Assembly (NCBI GenBank): GCA_050954785.1
Contig: JBPBQO010000036.1
Location: 1-64,000 of the forward strand
Direction: 5' to 3'
DNA: 64,000 nucleotides
Source of the DNA: Lichenicola sp050954785
Lineage (GTDB): Bacteria > Pseudomonadota > Alphaproteobacteria > Acetobacterales > Acetobacteraceae
Every line of letters starts with the position of its first letter. Positions within the stretch are counted from its first letter, which is position 1. Below are positions 57,281 through 64,000 of this stretch, piece by piece. The notes under the pieces are model-generated. The model saw only the letters and a program-made list of their open reading frames with translations, was not told the origin of the DNA and ran no database searches. The position numbers and the translations under genes are program-made.

Positions 57281-57835
57281 ATGAGCGATTTGCCACCATT
57301 TTCCGAAATGCCGACGGGCATCGAGCCGGCGACCATCCTGATCGCGCCGCACCCGATGCTTCGTCGCAAGACCAGGCTCGTGCGTCCCGAGGATGCGGCG
57401 ACCCTGCGAAGCCTCCTGCCCGGCATGTGGGAGGCGATGTATCTGGCGCCAGGCATCGGGCTTGCCGCGCCGCAGGTCGGGCTGGACCTCCGGTTCGCGA
57501 TCGTCGACCTGATGGAAAACGAGACGAAGTCGCCGATCACTCTGGTCAATCCGGAAATCATCCGGGCCAGCGAGCAGCTCTCGGCGCGCGAGGAAGGGTG
57601 TTTGTCCCTGCCCGGCCAGTATGCCGAGGTGATACGGCCACTGACCGTGCGGGTGCGGTTCCAGGATCTCGATGGCAAGCGGCAGGAACTCGACGCGGAC
57701 GGGTTGCTGGCGACCTGCCTGCAGCACGAGATCGACCATCTCGATGGAGTGCTGTTCGTCGATCACCTGTCGACGCTGAAGCGCAACATGATCATGCGCC
57801 GGCTCGCCAAGGACCAGCGCCAGAAGTCGGATTGA
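57281..57835 (+). CDS. def: Peptide deformylase
   Basis: Removes the N-formyl group from new proteins. The 184-aa metalloenzyme has motif I GIGLAAPQVG, motif II EEGCLSLPG (metal Cys) and motif III QHEIDHLDGVLF (two metal His and catalytic Glu). The start is uncertain: ATG 57281 (MSDLPPF) or ATG 57218; neither has a good ribosome site. It is followed by fmt 16 bases later, the standard def-fmt pair. Confidence 0.95.
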   Translation: MSDLPPFSEMPTGIEPATILIAPHPMLRRKTRLVRPEDAATLRSLLPGMWEAMYLAPGIGLAAPQVGLDLRFAIVDLMENETKSPITLVNPEIIRASEQLSAREEGCLSLPGQYAEVIRPLTVRVRFQDLDGKRQELDADGLLATCLQHEIDHLDGVLFVDHLSTLKRNMIMRRLAKDQRQKSD

Positions 57836-57851
57836 AAACGGGAACACAACC

Positions 57852-58766
57852 ATGCGCCTTGCCTTCATGGGCACGCCCGACTTCGCGGTGCCGGCGCTGC
57901 GCGCGCTGCACGAGGCCGGGCACGAGATCGTCGCGGTCTACAGCCAGCAGCCACGGCCGGCCGGACGCGGCCAGGCAGTCCGTGCCTCGCCGGTTCAGCG
58001 GGAAGCCGAGCGCCTCGGGCTCGTGGTGCGCACCCCGGCCAGGCTGAAACGCGACGAGACCGCGCATGCCGAGTTCGCGGCCTTGTCGCTCGATGCGGCC
58101 GTGGTGGCCGCTTACGGGCTGATCCTGCCCGCGCCGATGCTGACGGCGCCGGTCCGGGGCTGCCTGAACATCCATGCGAGCCTGTTGCCACGATGGCGCG
58201 GCGCCGCGCCGATCCAGGCCTCGATCCTGGCCGGCGACAGCAAAACCGGCATCACCATCATGCAGATGGACGAAGGGCTGGATACCGGACCGATGCTGCG
58301 TCGGGGCGTCGTGCCGATCGATGCCGGCACCACCGCGTCGACCCTGCACGATGCGCTGGCGACGATGGGCGCGCGGCTGATCCTGGAGACGCTGGCGCAG
58401 GTCGACGAACCGACGCCGCAGCCCTCCAACGGTGCGTCTTACGCGCCGAGGCTGACCCGCACGGACGGCCGCATCGACTGGCAGCACGACGCCGCCGCGA
58501 TCGACCGCCAGGTACGGGCCATGACGCCATGGCCGGGCGCCTTCACGACGCTCGACGGCGTCGTGCTCAAGATCGACGCGGCGACGCCGGTGGTCGGGCA
58601 TGCGCATGGCCAGGCACCCGGAACGGTGCTGGACGAGCATCTGACGATCGCCTGTGGCAGCGGGGCGTTGCGGATCGATCGGCTGCAGGCGCCCGGCCGC
58701 AGCGTGCTGGAGGCAGCGGCGTTCCTGCGCGGCCGGCGCGTGGCGCCCGGCACGGTGCTGCAGTGA
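57852..58766 (+). CDS. fmt: Methionyl-tRNA formyltransferase
   Basis: Formylates initiator Met-tRNA using 10-formyl-THF. The 304-aa protein shows LAFMGTPDFAVPALRAL, CLNIHASLLPRWRGAAPIQ (catalytic Asn/His and the SLLPxxRG signature) and the Asp in GLDTGPML. The C-terminal OB-like domain includes RQVRAMTPWPGAFT. It is between def and truA, 7 bases before truA. Confidence 0.97.
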   Translation: MRLAFMGTPDFAVPALRALHEAGHEIVAVYSQQPRPAGRGQAVRASPVQREAERLGLVVRTPARLKRDETAHAEFAALSLDAAVVAAYGLILPAPMLTAPVRGCLNIHASLLPRWRGAAPIQASILAGDSKTGITIMQMDEGLDTGPMLRRGVVPIDAGTTASTLHDALATMGARLILETLAQVDEPTPQPSNGASYAPRLTRTDGRIDWQHDAAAIDRQVRAMTPWPGAFTTLDGVVLKIDAATPVVGHAHGQAPGTVLDEHLTIACGSGALRIDRLQAPGRSVLEAAAFLRGRRVAPGTVLQ

Positions 58767-58773
58767 CCGGACC

Positions 58774-59568
58774 ATGACGCGCTGGGCATTGCTGTTCGAA
58801 TATGACGGCACGCCGTTCGTCGGCTGGCAGCGCCAGGCGGTCGGCATCTCGGTGCAGGGCGTGATGGAAGAGGCCGCCAGTCATCTGGTCGGTCGCACGG
58901 CGGTCGCGGTCACCGGGGCAGGCCGAACCGATTCGGGCGTGCATGCGGCCGGACAGGTGGCGCATCTCGATCTGCCGTCGCCACTCGGCGGCCAGCAGCA
59001 GATGACCGCGAGGCGGCTGCGCGATGCGCTCAACTACCACATGAAGCCGCATCCGATCGCGGTGCTGGCGGCTGCGGTCGTCGCCGATAAATGGAGCGCG
59101 CGCTTCTCGGCGATCAACCGGCGCTACCGCTACCGGATCCTCAACCGGGCCGCCCGTCCGGCGCTGGACCAGGGCCGCGTCTGGCACGTGAAGCGGGAGC
59201 TGGACCTCGACCAGATGCGCGAGGCGGCGCTCATGCTGCTGGGACAACACGATTTCACCAGTTTCCGGGCCAGCGCCTGCCAGGCCAAGAGCCCCGTACG
59301 CACGCTCGACCGGCTGGAGCTGTGCCGCGATGGCACGCTAATCGACATCCACGTCGAGGCGCGCAGCTTCCTGCACCACCAGGTCAGGAACATCGTCGGC
59401 ACGCTCAAGCTGGTCGGCGAAGGAAAATGGACACCGGCGCAGGTCGCGAGTGCCCTTGAGGCACGTGACCGGGCCGCGGCGGGTCCGACCGCGCCTCCGG
59501 ATGGGCTGTTCCTGATGGAGGTCGGCTACGAAACCGACCCGTTCATCGGACCTGCTAAGGCGTCATGA
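58774..59568 (+). CDS. truA: tRNA pseudouridine(38-40) synthase
   Basis: Modifies uridines 38-40 in the anticodon arm of tRNAs. The 264-aa protein has the catalytic Asp in TGAGRTDSGVHA, then RRYRYRILNRAARPAL, HDFTSFRASACQAKSPVRT and FLHHQVRNIVGTL. The ATG at 58774 follows the fmt stop closely. Its last 14 bases overlap the end of the convergent membrane-protein gene. Confidence 0.96.
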   Translation: MTRWALLFEYDGTPFVGWQRQAVGISVQGVMEEAASHLVGRTAVAVTGAGRTDSGVHAAGQVAHLDLPSPLGGQQQMTARRLRDALNYHMKPHPIAVLAAAVVADKWSARFSAINRRYRYRILNRAARPALDQGRVWHVKRELDLDQMREAALMLLGQHDFTSFRASACQAKSPVRTLDRLELCRDGTLIDIHVEARSFLHHQVRNIVGTLKLVGEGKWTPAQVASALEARDRAAAGPTAPPDGLFLMEVGYETDPFIGPAKAS

Positions 59569-60157
59569 CCATCGGCAGCAGCGGCTGTACCAGGCTGCCC
59601 ACGACGATCGAGCCGATAGTCAGGGCCAGCACCGTGATCCCGGCCTTGAGCCTGCTGATCGACAGGCCCTTCCAGGCCATGAACCATTGCAGCCAGAGCA
59701 GATAGGCGCCGAGCAACAGCACGATCAGCCGGCCCGCCGCGGCGTGGCTGACCCCCATCTGCAACAGGATCGCGGTGAGCAGCATCGCCGGCAGGTAGGC
59801 AGGCAGGATCAGCCAGACGCTCCACAGCGAGGCCGTGGCATAGCGCGGCCAGAACTCGGAGCGCTTCCAGAGCCGGGCCATCGCATGCGTGATCACGGGA
59901 GGAAGCAGCACCGCGCACACCAGGGCCAGCAGGAGAACGACCGCCGGCATGGACGGACGCTGCATCAGCAACAGCACGGCCAGCACCAGCAGGAAGCCGA
60001 GCGGCGGCGACAGTCCGGCCAGGAAGGCATCGCGATCGCCTTCGAAACACGCGAATCCCTCCGTCCGGCCGCGGCCGAGCAGCAGCAATCCACGGATGAT
60101 GGTGCGACCGCTGCGTACCGATTGCTTCGGCTTGGCGGGACGATCGGGATCACTCAT
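59555..60157 (-). CDS. Hypothetical five-helix membrane protein
   Basis: A 200-aa protein that I do not assign to a family. A basic cytoplasmic N-terminus (MSDPDRPAKPKQ, GLLLLGRGRTEGFACFEGDRD) is followed by about five membrane helices from residue 45 to the end. The start ATG at 60157 overlaps the dapE stop as ATGA, so it is translated with the lysine genes. It could be a Yip1-like membrane protein, but this is a guess from topology. Confidence 0.72.
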   Translation of the reverse strand: MSDPDRPAKPKQSVRSGRTIIRGLLLLGRGRTEGFACFEGDRDAFLAGLSPPLGFLLVLAVLLLMQRPSMPAVVLLLALVCAVLLPPVITHAMARLWKRSEFWPRYATASLWSVWLILPAYLPAMLLTAILLQMGVSHAAAGRLIVLLLGAYLLWLQWFMAWKGLSISRLKAGITVLALTIGSIVVGSLVQPLLPMVMTP

Positions 60158-61305
60158 GACGGCACTCCGACCATAACCCTGTCGAGCATGTCGAGATAGA
60201 TTGCGGACAGCAGTTCGAGATCGCGCACCGGCACGTTCTCGTCGGCCTTGTGCATGCTCTCGCCGACCAGCCCAAATTCCGCGACGGCGCAATAGCTGGC
60301 GATGAACCGGGCGTCCGACGTGCCGCCGCCGGTATCGAGCCTGGGCCGACGGCCGGTATGGATTTCGATCGCGTCGCCGAGCGCCTGCACTTCCGGCCCC
60401 GGTTCGGTCCGGAACGCCTCGCCGCTGATCCTGATCTCGAACCGGGCAGACGGTGCGTGGCGGGATACGGTTTCCCGTAGCATCTCCGTCAGCGACGCAC
60501 CGGTGTGCTGGTCGTTGAAGCGGATATTGAGCTGGGCCTCGGCATGCGCGGGGATCACGTTGGTTGCCTTGTTGCCGACATCGATACTGGTGACCTGCAG
60601 GCTTGAGGGCTCGAAGAATGCTGTGCCGCGATCGAGCGGGATGGTGGTCAACTCGGACAGCAGGGCCAGCAGGCGGTGCACCGGGTTGTCGGCCACCTGC
60701 GGATACGCCACGTGGCCCTGGATGCCCGGAACGACAATGTGGGCATTCAGGCTGCCACGGCGGCCGATCTTGATCACCTGGCCGAGCTCGGTCGGGTTGG
60801 TCGGTTCGCCAACCAGACAGAAATCCGGAATGTGGTTGTGGGCCGCCATCCATTCCAGCACGCGGACAGTACCGTCGAGCGCTGGCCCTTCCTCGTCGCC
60901 GGTGATCAGCAGGCTGATCGATCCGGACGATCCGGATACGCCCTGTGCCGAAAGATGCGCCGCCGCCGCCGCTACGAAGGCCGCGATCGCCCCCTTCATG
61001 TCGCAAGCGCCGCGCCCGTAGAGCACACCGTCCTGAAGCAGGCCGTCGAACGGAGGAGCCTGCCACAGCGCGTCGCCGGGTGGGACGACATCGGTGTGGC
61101 CCGCAAAACAGACATGAGGGCGTGCCGTGCCGATTCGTGCGAACAGGTTCGGGGTCTCCCGGCCGGCGTCACCGAACGGCAGCGACGTCACGCTGAATCC
61201 GAGATGCTCCAGCGTGTCCGCCAATATGGCCTGGGCCCCGCCGTCGGCCGGCGTCACCGACGGGCAGCGGATCAAGGCCTGCGCCAACACCAGCGGATCG
61301 ACCAT
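60154..61305 (-). CDS. dapE: Succinyl-diaminopimelate desuccinylase
   Basis: Lysine/peptidoglycan DAP pathway enzyme, an M20 metallohydrolase of 383 aa. Zn ligands: CFAGHTDVVPPGD (His), YGRGACDMKG (Asp), ITGDEEGPALDGT (Glu pair), VGEPTN (Glu) and the C-terminal GESMHKADENV (His). The ATG at 61305 has GGAG four bases upstream. It is 14 bases after dapD. Confidence 0.96.
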   Translation of the reverse strand: MVDPLVLAQALIRCPSVTPADGGAQAILADTLEHLGFSVTSLPFGDAGRETPNLFARIGTARPHVCFAGHTDVVPPGDALWQAPPFDGLLQDGVLYGRGACDMKGAIAAFVAAAAAHLSAQGVSGSSGSISLLITGDEEGPALDGTVRVLEWMAAHNHIPDFCLVGEPTNPTELGQVIKIGRRGSLNAHIVVPGIQGHVAYPQVADNPVHRLLALLSELTTIPLDRGTAFFEPSSLQVTSIDVGNKATNVIPAHAEAQLNIRFNDQHTGASLTEMLRETVSRHAPSARFEIRISGEAFRTEPGPEVQALGDAIEIHTGRRPRLDTGGGTSDARFIASYCAVAEFGLVGESMHKADENVPVRDLELLSAIYLDMLDRVMVGVPS

Positions 61306-61319
61306 GAGCTCCGTGACGT

Positions 61320-62189
61320 TCAATCGCGCAGCAGCTCGTTGATCGAGGTCTTGGCGCGGGTCCGGGCATCGACCCGCTTGACGATGACCGCACAGGCCAG
61401 CGATGGCAGCCGCGAGTCCGTTCCCGGCGCCGGCGGCAACGTGCCGGGCACCACGACCGAATAGGCGGGAACCCGGCCGATGAAGATTTCGCCGGTCGCG
61501 CGGTCGACGATTTTGGTCGAGGCACCCAGGAACACGCCCATCGACAGCACGCTGCCGCGCTCGACGATGACGCCTTCGGCCACTTCCGAACGGGCGCCGA
61601 TGAAACACCCATCCTCGATGATCACCGGAGCGGCCTGCAACGGCTCGAGCACACCGCCGATGCCGGTGCCACCGCTGATATGGCAATCGCGGCCGATCTG
61701 CGCGCAGCTTCCGACCGTGGCCCAGGTATCGATCATCGTGCCGGAACCGATCCAGGCACCGACATTGACGAAGCACGGCATCAAAACGACGCCCGGCGCC
61801 ACATAGGCGGCACGACGCACGACCGCGCCGGGAACGGCGCGAAAACCGGCCTCGGCGAACTTTGCATGATCCCAGCCGGCGAACTTCAACGGCACCTTGT
61901 CGAATACGGACGCGCCACCGGAACCCGGCATCGGCACGCTATCGTTCAGGCGGAACGACAGCAGGACCGCCTTCTTGGCCCAGTCATTGACGATCCAGCC
62001 ACCGCCGGCGGAGCCGGTTTCCTCGGATCCAGCAGTCGCGACGGGTGTCGCCACCCGGAGCGATCCGTCATCCAGCGCTGCCAGCACCTGCTCGACATCG
62101 TCCCTGTCAGGACCGGCGCTGGCGGCAGACAGTTCGGTCCGCCGGTCCCAGATCGCCTCGATGCGTTGGCGCAAATCGTCGTTCGTCAT
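61320..62189 (-). CDS. dapD: Tetrahydrodipicolinate N-succinyltransferase
   Basis: The succinylation step before DapE. The 289-aa protein has an N-terminal helical domain and a left-handed beta helix of hexapeptide repeats from about residue 120 (VLMPCFVNVGAWIGSGTMID, CHISGGTGIGGVLEP, IIEDGCFIGARSEVAEG). A Gly/Ala-rich insertion around residues 60-75 makes it slightly longer than E. coli DapD (274 aa). ATG 62189 with GGAAAG is preferred over an earlier ATG at 62219. Confidence 0.96.
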   Translation of the reverse strand: MTNDDLRQRIEAIWDRRTELSAASAGPDRDDVEQVLAALDDGSLRVATPVATAGSEETGSAGGGWIVNDWAKKAVLLSFRLNDSVPMPGSGGASVFDKVPLKFAGWDHAKFAEAGFRAVPGAVVRRAAYVAPGVVLMPCFVNVGAWIGSGTMIDTWATVGSCAQIGRDCHISGGTGIGGVLEPLQAAPVIIEDGCFIGARSEVAEGVIVERGSVLSMGVFLGASTKIVDRATGEIFIGRVPAYSVVVPGTLPPAPGTDSRLPSLACAVIVKRVDARTRAKTSINELLRD

Positions 62190-62356
62190 GATCTTTCCAG
62201 CCGGTGGATGATCCTGCACACGGCACTGGTGAAGGAGGCGCGGACCATGCTCAGCCGGTCCGCTCCTGTCAACGCGGGTGTCCGGCGGCCTCGGATAAGG
62301 CTAGTTTGAAATATTTACAGTGTCTTCAGATTTTGGGACGAGACTTCTGGCCAGCG

Positions 62357-63844
62357 ATGACACAAAAATCCTCCATGTCGAACTCCTCGGCCGCTGACGC
62401 GCCAATTCACCCTGCACCCAACCAGGCAGCCGGGGACATCCGGACCGCCGCACCGGCCTGTACCGATGCCTTGGTCGCCGCACTGGTCGATAGCCGATCC
62501 CGCTGGCGTGATCTGGCGACGCTGGCACTCGACCTGATGTTCGAGATCGACCGACACGGAGTTTTCGTGTTCGCCGGTCCGGACACTGCGTTCGGCTGGT
62601 CCGCCGAGCAGTTGCTGGGCCTCAGTGCGGAAAGCCTGCTGGTCCGCATACCGGGCACGGTCGGTTTCAACCCGTTCCGGCCGCAAGCCTCGTTGCGCCG
62701 TCACCAGACCTGGTTGCGGCGTGCCGACGGCTCGGCCGCCAGTGTGCTGATATGGGCCTATCCCCTGCTCGATGCGGCCGGCGAAACAGTTGGTTGTCGC
62801 GGCGTGGCGCAGGACATCACCGAGGACAACCATCGCGCCGAAATCCTGGCCGAGACGCTGCTCCGGCGTCAGACCATGACCGAGATCACCCGGCGGATGC
62901 GGCGTGCGGTACTGCCGGACATGGTCATCAAGATCGGGCTCGACGAGCTTCTGGATGCGACCGGTGGCAGCGGTGTTCTGATCGTCGCGTGCGATGGCGT
63001 GTCGCCGATGCCGGCCGCCCAGGAGGAACCCGGCCGCCTGCTGCCACGCATCCTGCATCGGGCCGGCGCCACACCGCCGATGTCGGACCAGGATTTAGTG
63101 TCGTACATTTGCGGAGCCGCGGCCAGGGAAGCCGCACCGTGGACGAGATCCGAGTCGGAATTCGATCTGCACATCATCATGAGCGCAATCGGCACGCATT
63201 TCTGCGAGCCGGTCGTCCTCATGATATGGCGGGAAGCGCCTCGCGACTGGATTAGCGGCGATGCCGAGCTGGTGGACGCGTTCCTGACCGCCCTGGTCGG
63301 TATGCTCGAACATGATCAGGTGCAGCGCGAGCTGTCGCGCCAGTCCGGATCGGACACGCTGACCGCACTGCTGAACCGCGAGAGCTTCACGATCGAGGTC
63401 AATCGCCGGCTTGATCGGCTCGACAAGGAAGGCCTGCCCGGAACCCTGATGGTGGTCGGGCTGGACCGCTTCCGCGAGATCAACGAGGCGCTCGGTCCGG
63501 AAAGCGGCGACGAGGTGCTGCGCCAGTCGGCGCACATCCTGCGCGATACGGTGCGCCCGACAGATCTGGTGGCCCGCCTCGGTGGGGATGTATTTGCCTT
63601 GTGGCTGGATGGCGCGGATCAGTTCGCGGCGGCCGAGCGAGCCGAGATGATGTGCCAGCAAGGCATCAAGGTAACGATCGACGAACAGCAGCCGCTGCAC
63701 GTGTCGGTCGGCCTGGCGACGCGTCCGAGCCGGTCGTACGAGACCATCGACAACCTTCTGGAACAGGCGCACGCAGCGCTTGGCGCGATCAAGCTGGCAG
63801 GCGGCGGCCGCTGGCACTTCTATAATGAGGGAGCCGGGGCGTGA
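62357..63844 (+). CDS. PAS / GAF-like / degenerate GGDEF signalling protein
   Basis: A 495-aa cytoplasmic protein. A PAS domain spans about 50-156 (LMFEIDRHGVFVFAGPDTAF to GVAQDITEDNHR), a GAF-like region about 175-318 and a GGDEF domain 330-495 (SGSDTLTALLNRESF). The active-site loop reads GGDVF (residues 409-413), so the Glu of GG(D/E)EF is Val. The RxxD I-site is intact at R400-D403, exactly five residues before the loop. It is therefore likely a c-di-GMP receptor rather than a cyclase (inference). No EAL domain. The ATG at 62357 has no strong ribosome site; an AT-rich upstream stretch precedes it. Its stop overlaps the next GTG. Confidence 0.88.
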   Translation: MTQKSSMSNSSAADAPIHPAPNQAAGDIRTAAPACTDALVAALVDSRSRWRDLATLALDLMFEIDRHGVFVFAGPDTAFGWSAEQLLGLSAESLLVRIPGTVGFNPFRPQASLRRHQTWLRRADGSAASVLIWAYPLLDAAGETVGCRGVAQDITEDNHRAEILAETLLRRQTMTEITRRMRRAVLPDMVIKIGLDELLDATGGSGVLIVACDGVSPMPAAQEEPGRLLPRILHRAGATPPMSDQDLVSYICGAAAREAAPWTRSESEFDLHIIMSAIGTHFCEPVVLMIWREAPRDWISGDAELVDAFLTALVGMLEHDQVQRELSRQSGSDTLTALLNRESFTIEVNRRLDRLDKEGLPGTLMVVGLDRFREINEALGPESGDEVLRQSAHILRDTVRPTDLVARLGGDVFALWLDGADQFAAAERAEMMCQQGIKVTIDEQQPLHVSVGLATRPSRSYETIDNLLEQAHAALGAIKLAGGGRWHFYNEGAGA

Positions 63845-64000
63845 CACTGTTCCAACCTGGAGTGGTCCCTACTGCCACCGAACGCACGATGTCCGCCGTA
63901 GGGCCTTCAGGTCATGCAGACCGCATACAGGCTCATGCACGGCCGAGCGAGCCGCCAGTTCACAGCACTCGATCTGGCATTTCAGCGGATGGGTCGACGT
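63841..64000 (+). CDS. Start of an unidentified gene, cut by the window end
   Basis: A GTG at 63841 overlaps the stop of the GGDEF gene as GTGA, with GAGGGAG 7-13 bases upstream, and the frame stays open to the last base (53 codons). The peptide begins VTLFQPGVVPTATERTMSAV and is rich in Pro, Ser and His; no family is recognised. The coupled start supports it, but the composition is not strongly protein-like. Confidence 0.45.
   Translation, partial: MTLFQPGVVPTATERTMSAVGPSGHADRIQAHARPSEPPVHSTRSGISADGST

Noticed and set aside
62301..62356. Possible sigma-70 promoter for the GGDEF gene in the AT-rich stretch with TTGAAA
   Set aside because: No acceptable -10 box at 16-18 bases; could not support a specific promoter.

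Overview
The window is chromosomal DNA from a GC-rich alphaproteobacterium, most likely a member of the Acetobacteraceae (inference; genus not resolved). The grounds are gene order and gene types. These include an argS-SPOR-nagZ-scpAB-tatBC-serS block, an rnd-lptC-lptA-lptB-rpoN-hpf block, a DUF1150 gene beside hsp20, yajC beside a DUF815 ATPase, an NDUFA9-type and an NDUFAF6-type gene, and GC-rich third codon positions. Coding density is very high, and neighbouring genes often overlap by 1 or 4 bases (TGATG, ATGA, GTGA). I saw no insertion sequence, prophage, rRNA or CRISPR array.

Layout. 1-7.9 kb: 3' part of uvrA, a beta-hydroxyacid dehydrogenase, an SDR gene coupled to an NDUFAF6-like gene, iron superoxide dismutase, yajC and a DUF815 ATPase. 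7.9-13.1 kb: three glycosyltransferases, two of them a paralogous GT4 pair and the third a DUF4214-GT2 fusion. 13.3-21.0 kb: an eight-gene housekeeping cluster on the minus strand (serS, tatC, tatB, scpB, scpA, nagZ, SPOR protein, argS). It lacks tatA and dgt. 21.2-22.9 kb: an A-type Fe-S carrier, exonuclease III and a GNAT protein. 23.2-28.5 kb: a complete galactofuranose-type ABC importer (ytfQ-ytfR-ytfT-yjfF) and a FadR-type regulator. 28.5-30.2 kb: a hipBA toxin-antitoxin operon with three evenly spaced 16-bp palindromes over its promoter. 30.2-36.6 kb: a cation diffusion transporter, a YnfA protein, a DUF1176 protein, and a drug-efflux operon with two membrane-fusion proteins and one MFS pump.

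36.8-42.8 kb: a surface-polysaccharide-type group (acyltransferase, methyltransferase, two large polytopic membrane proteins). 42.9-48.9 kb: glutamate synthase gltD-gltB. 49-56.3 kb: an NDUFA9-like gene, tRNA-Leu(CAG) with a recognisable promoter, RNase D, the lptCAB lipopolysaccharide export genes, rpoN and a long-form hpf, closed by tandem hairpins. 56.3-62.2 kb: DUF1150, hsp20 with a ROSE-like RNA thermometer, def-fmt-truA, and dapD-dapE plus a small membrane protein. 62.4-64 kb: a PAS/GAF/GGDEF protein whose active site is degenerate (GGDVF) but whose RxxD I-site is kept, followed by the start of a coupled gene cut by the window edge.

The most interesting signals are the triple operator at hipBA, the degenerate GGDEF with an intact I-site, the ROSE-like element, the twin adaptors of the efflux pump, the polysaccharide genes, and the conserved neighbours missing from the housekeeping clusters. 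I found no clearly new multi-gene system.
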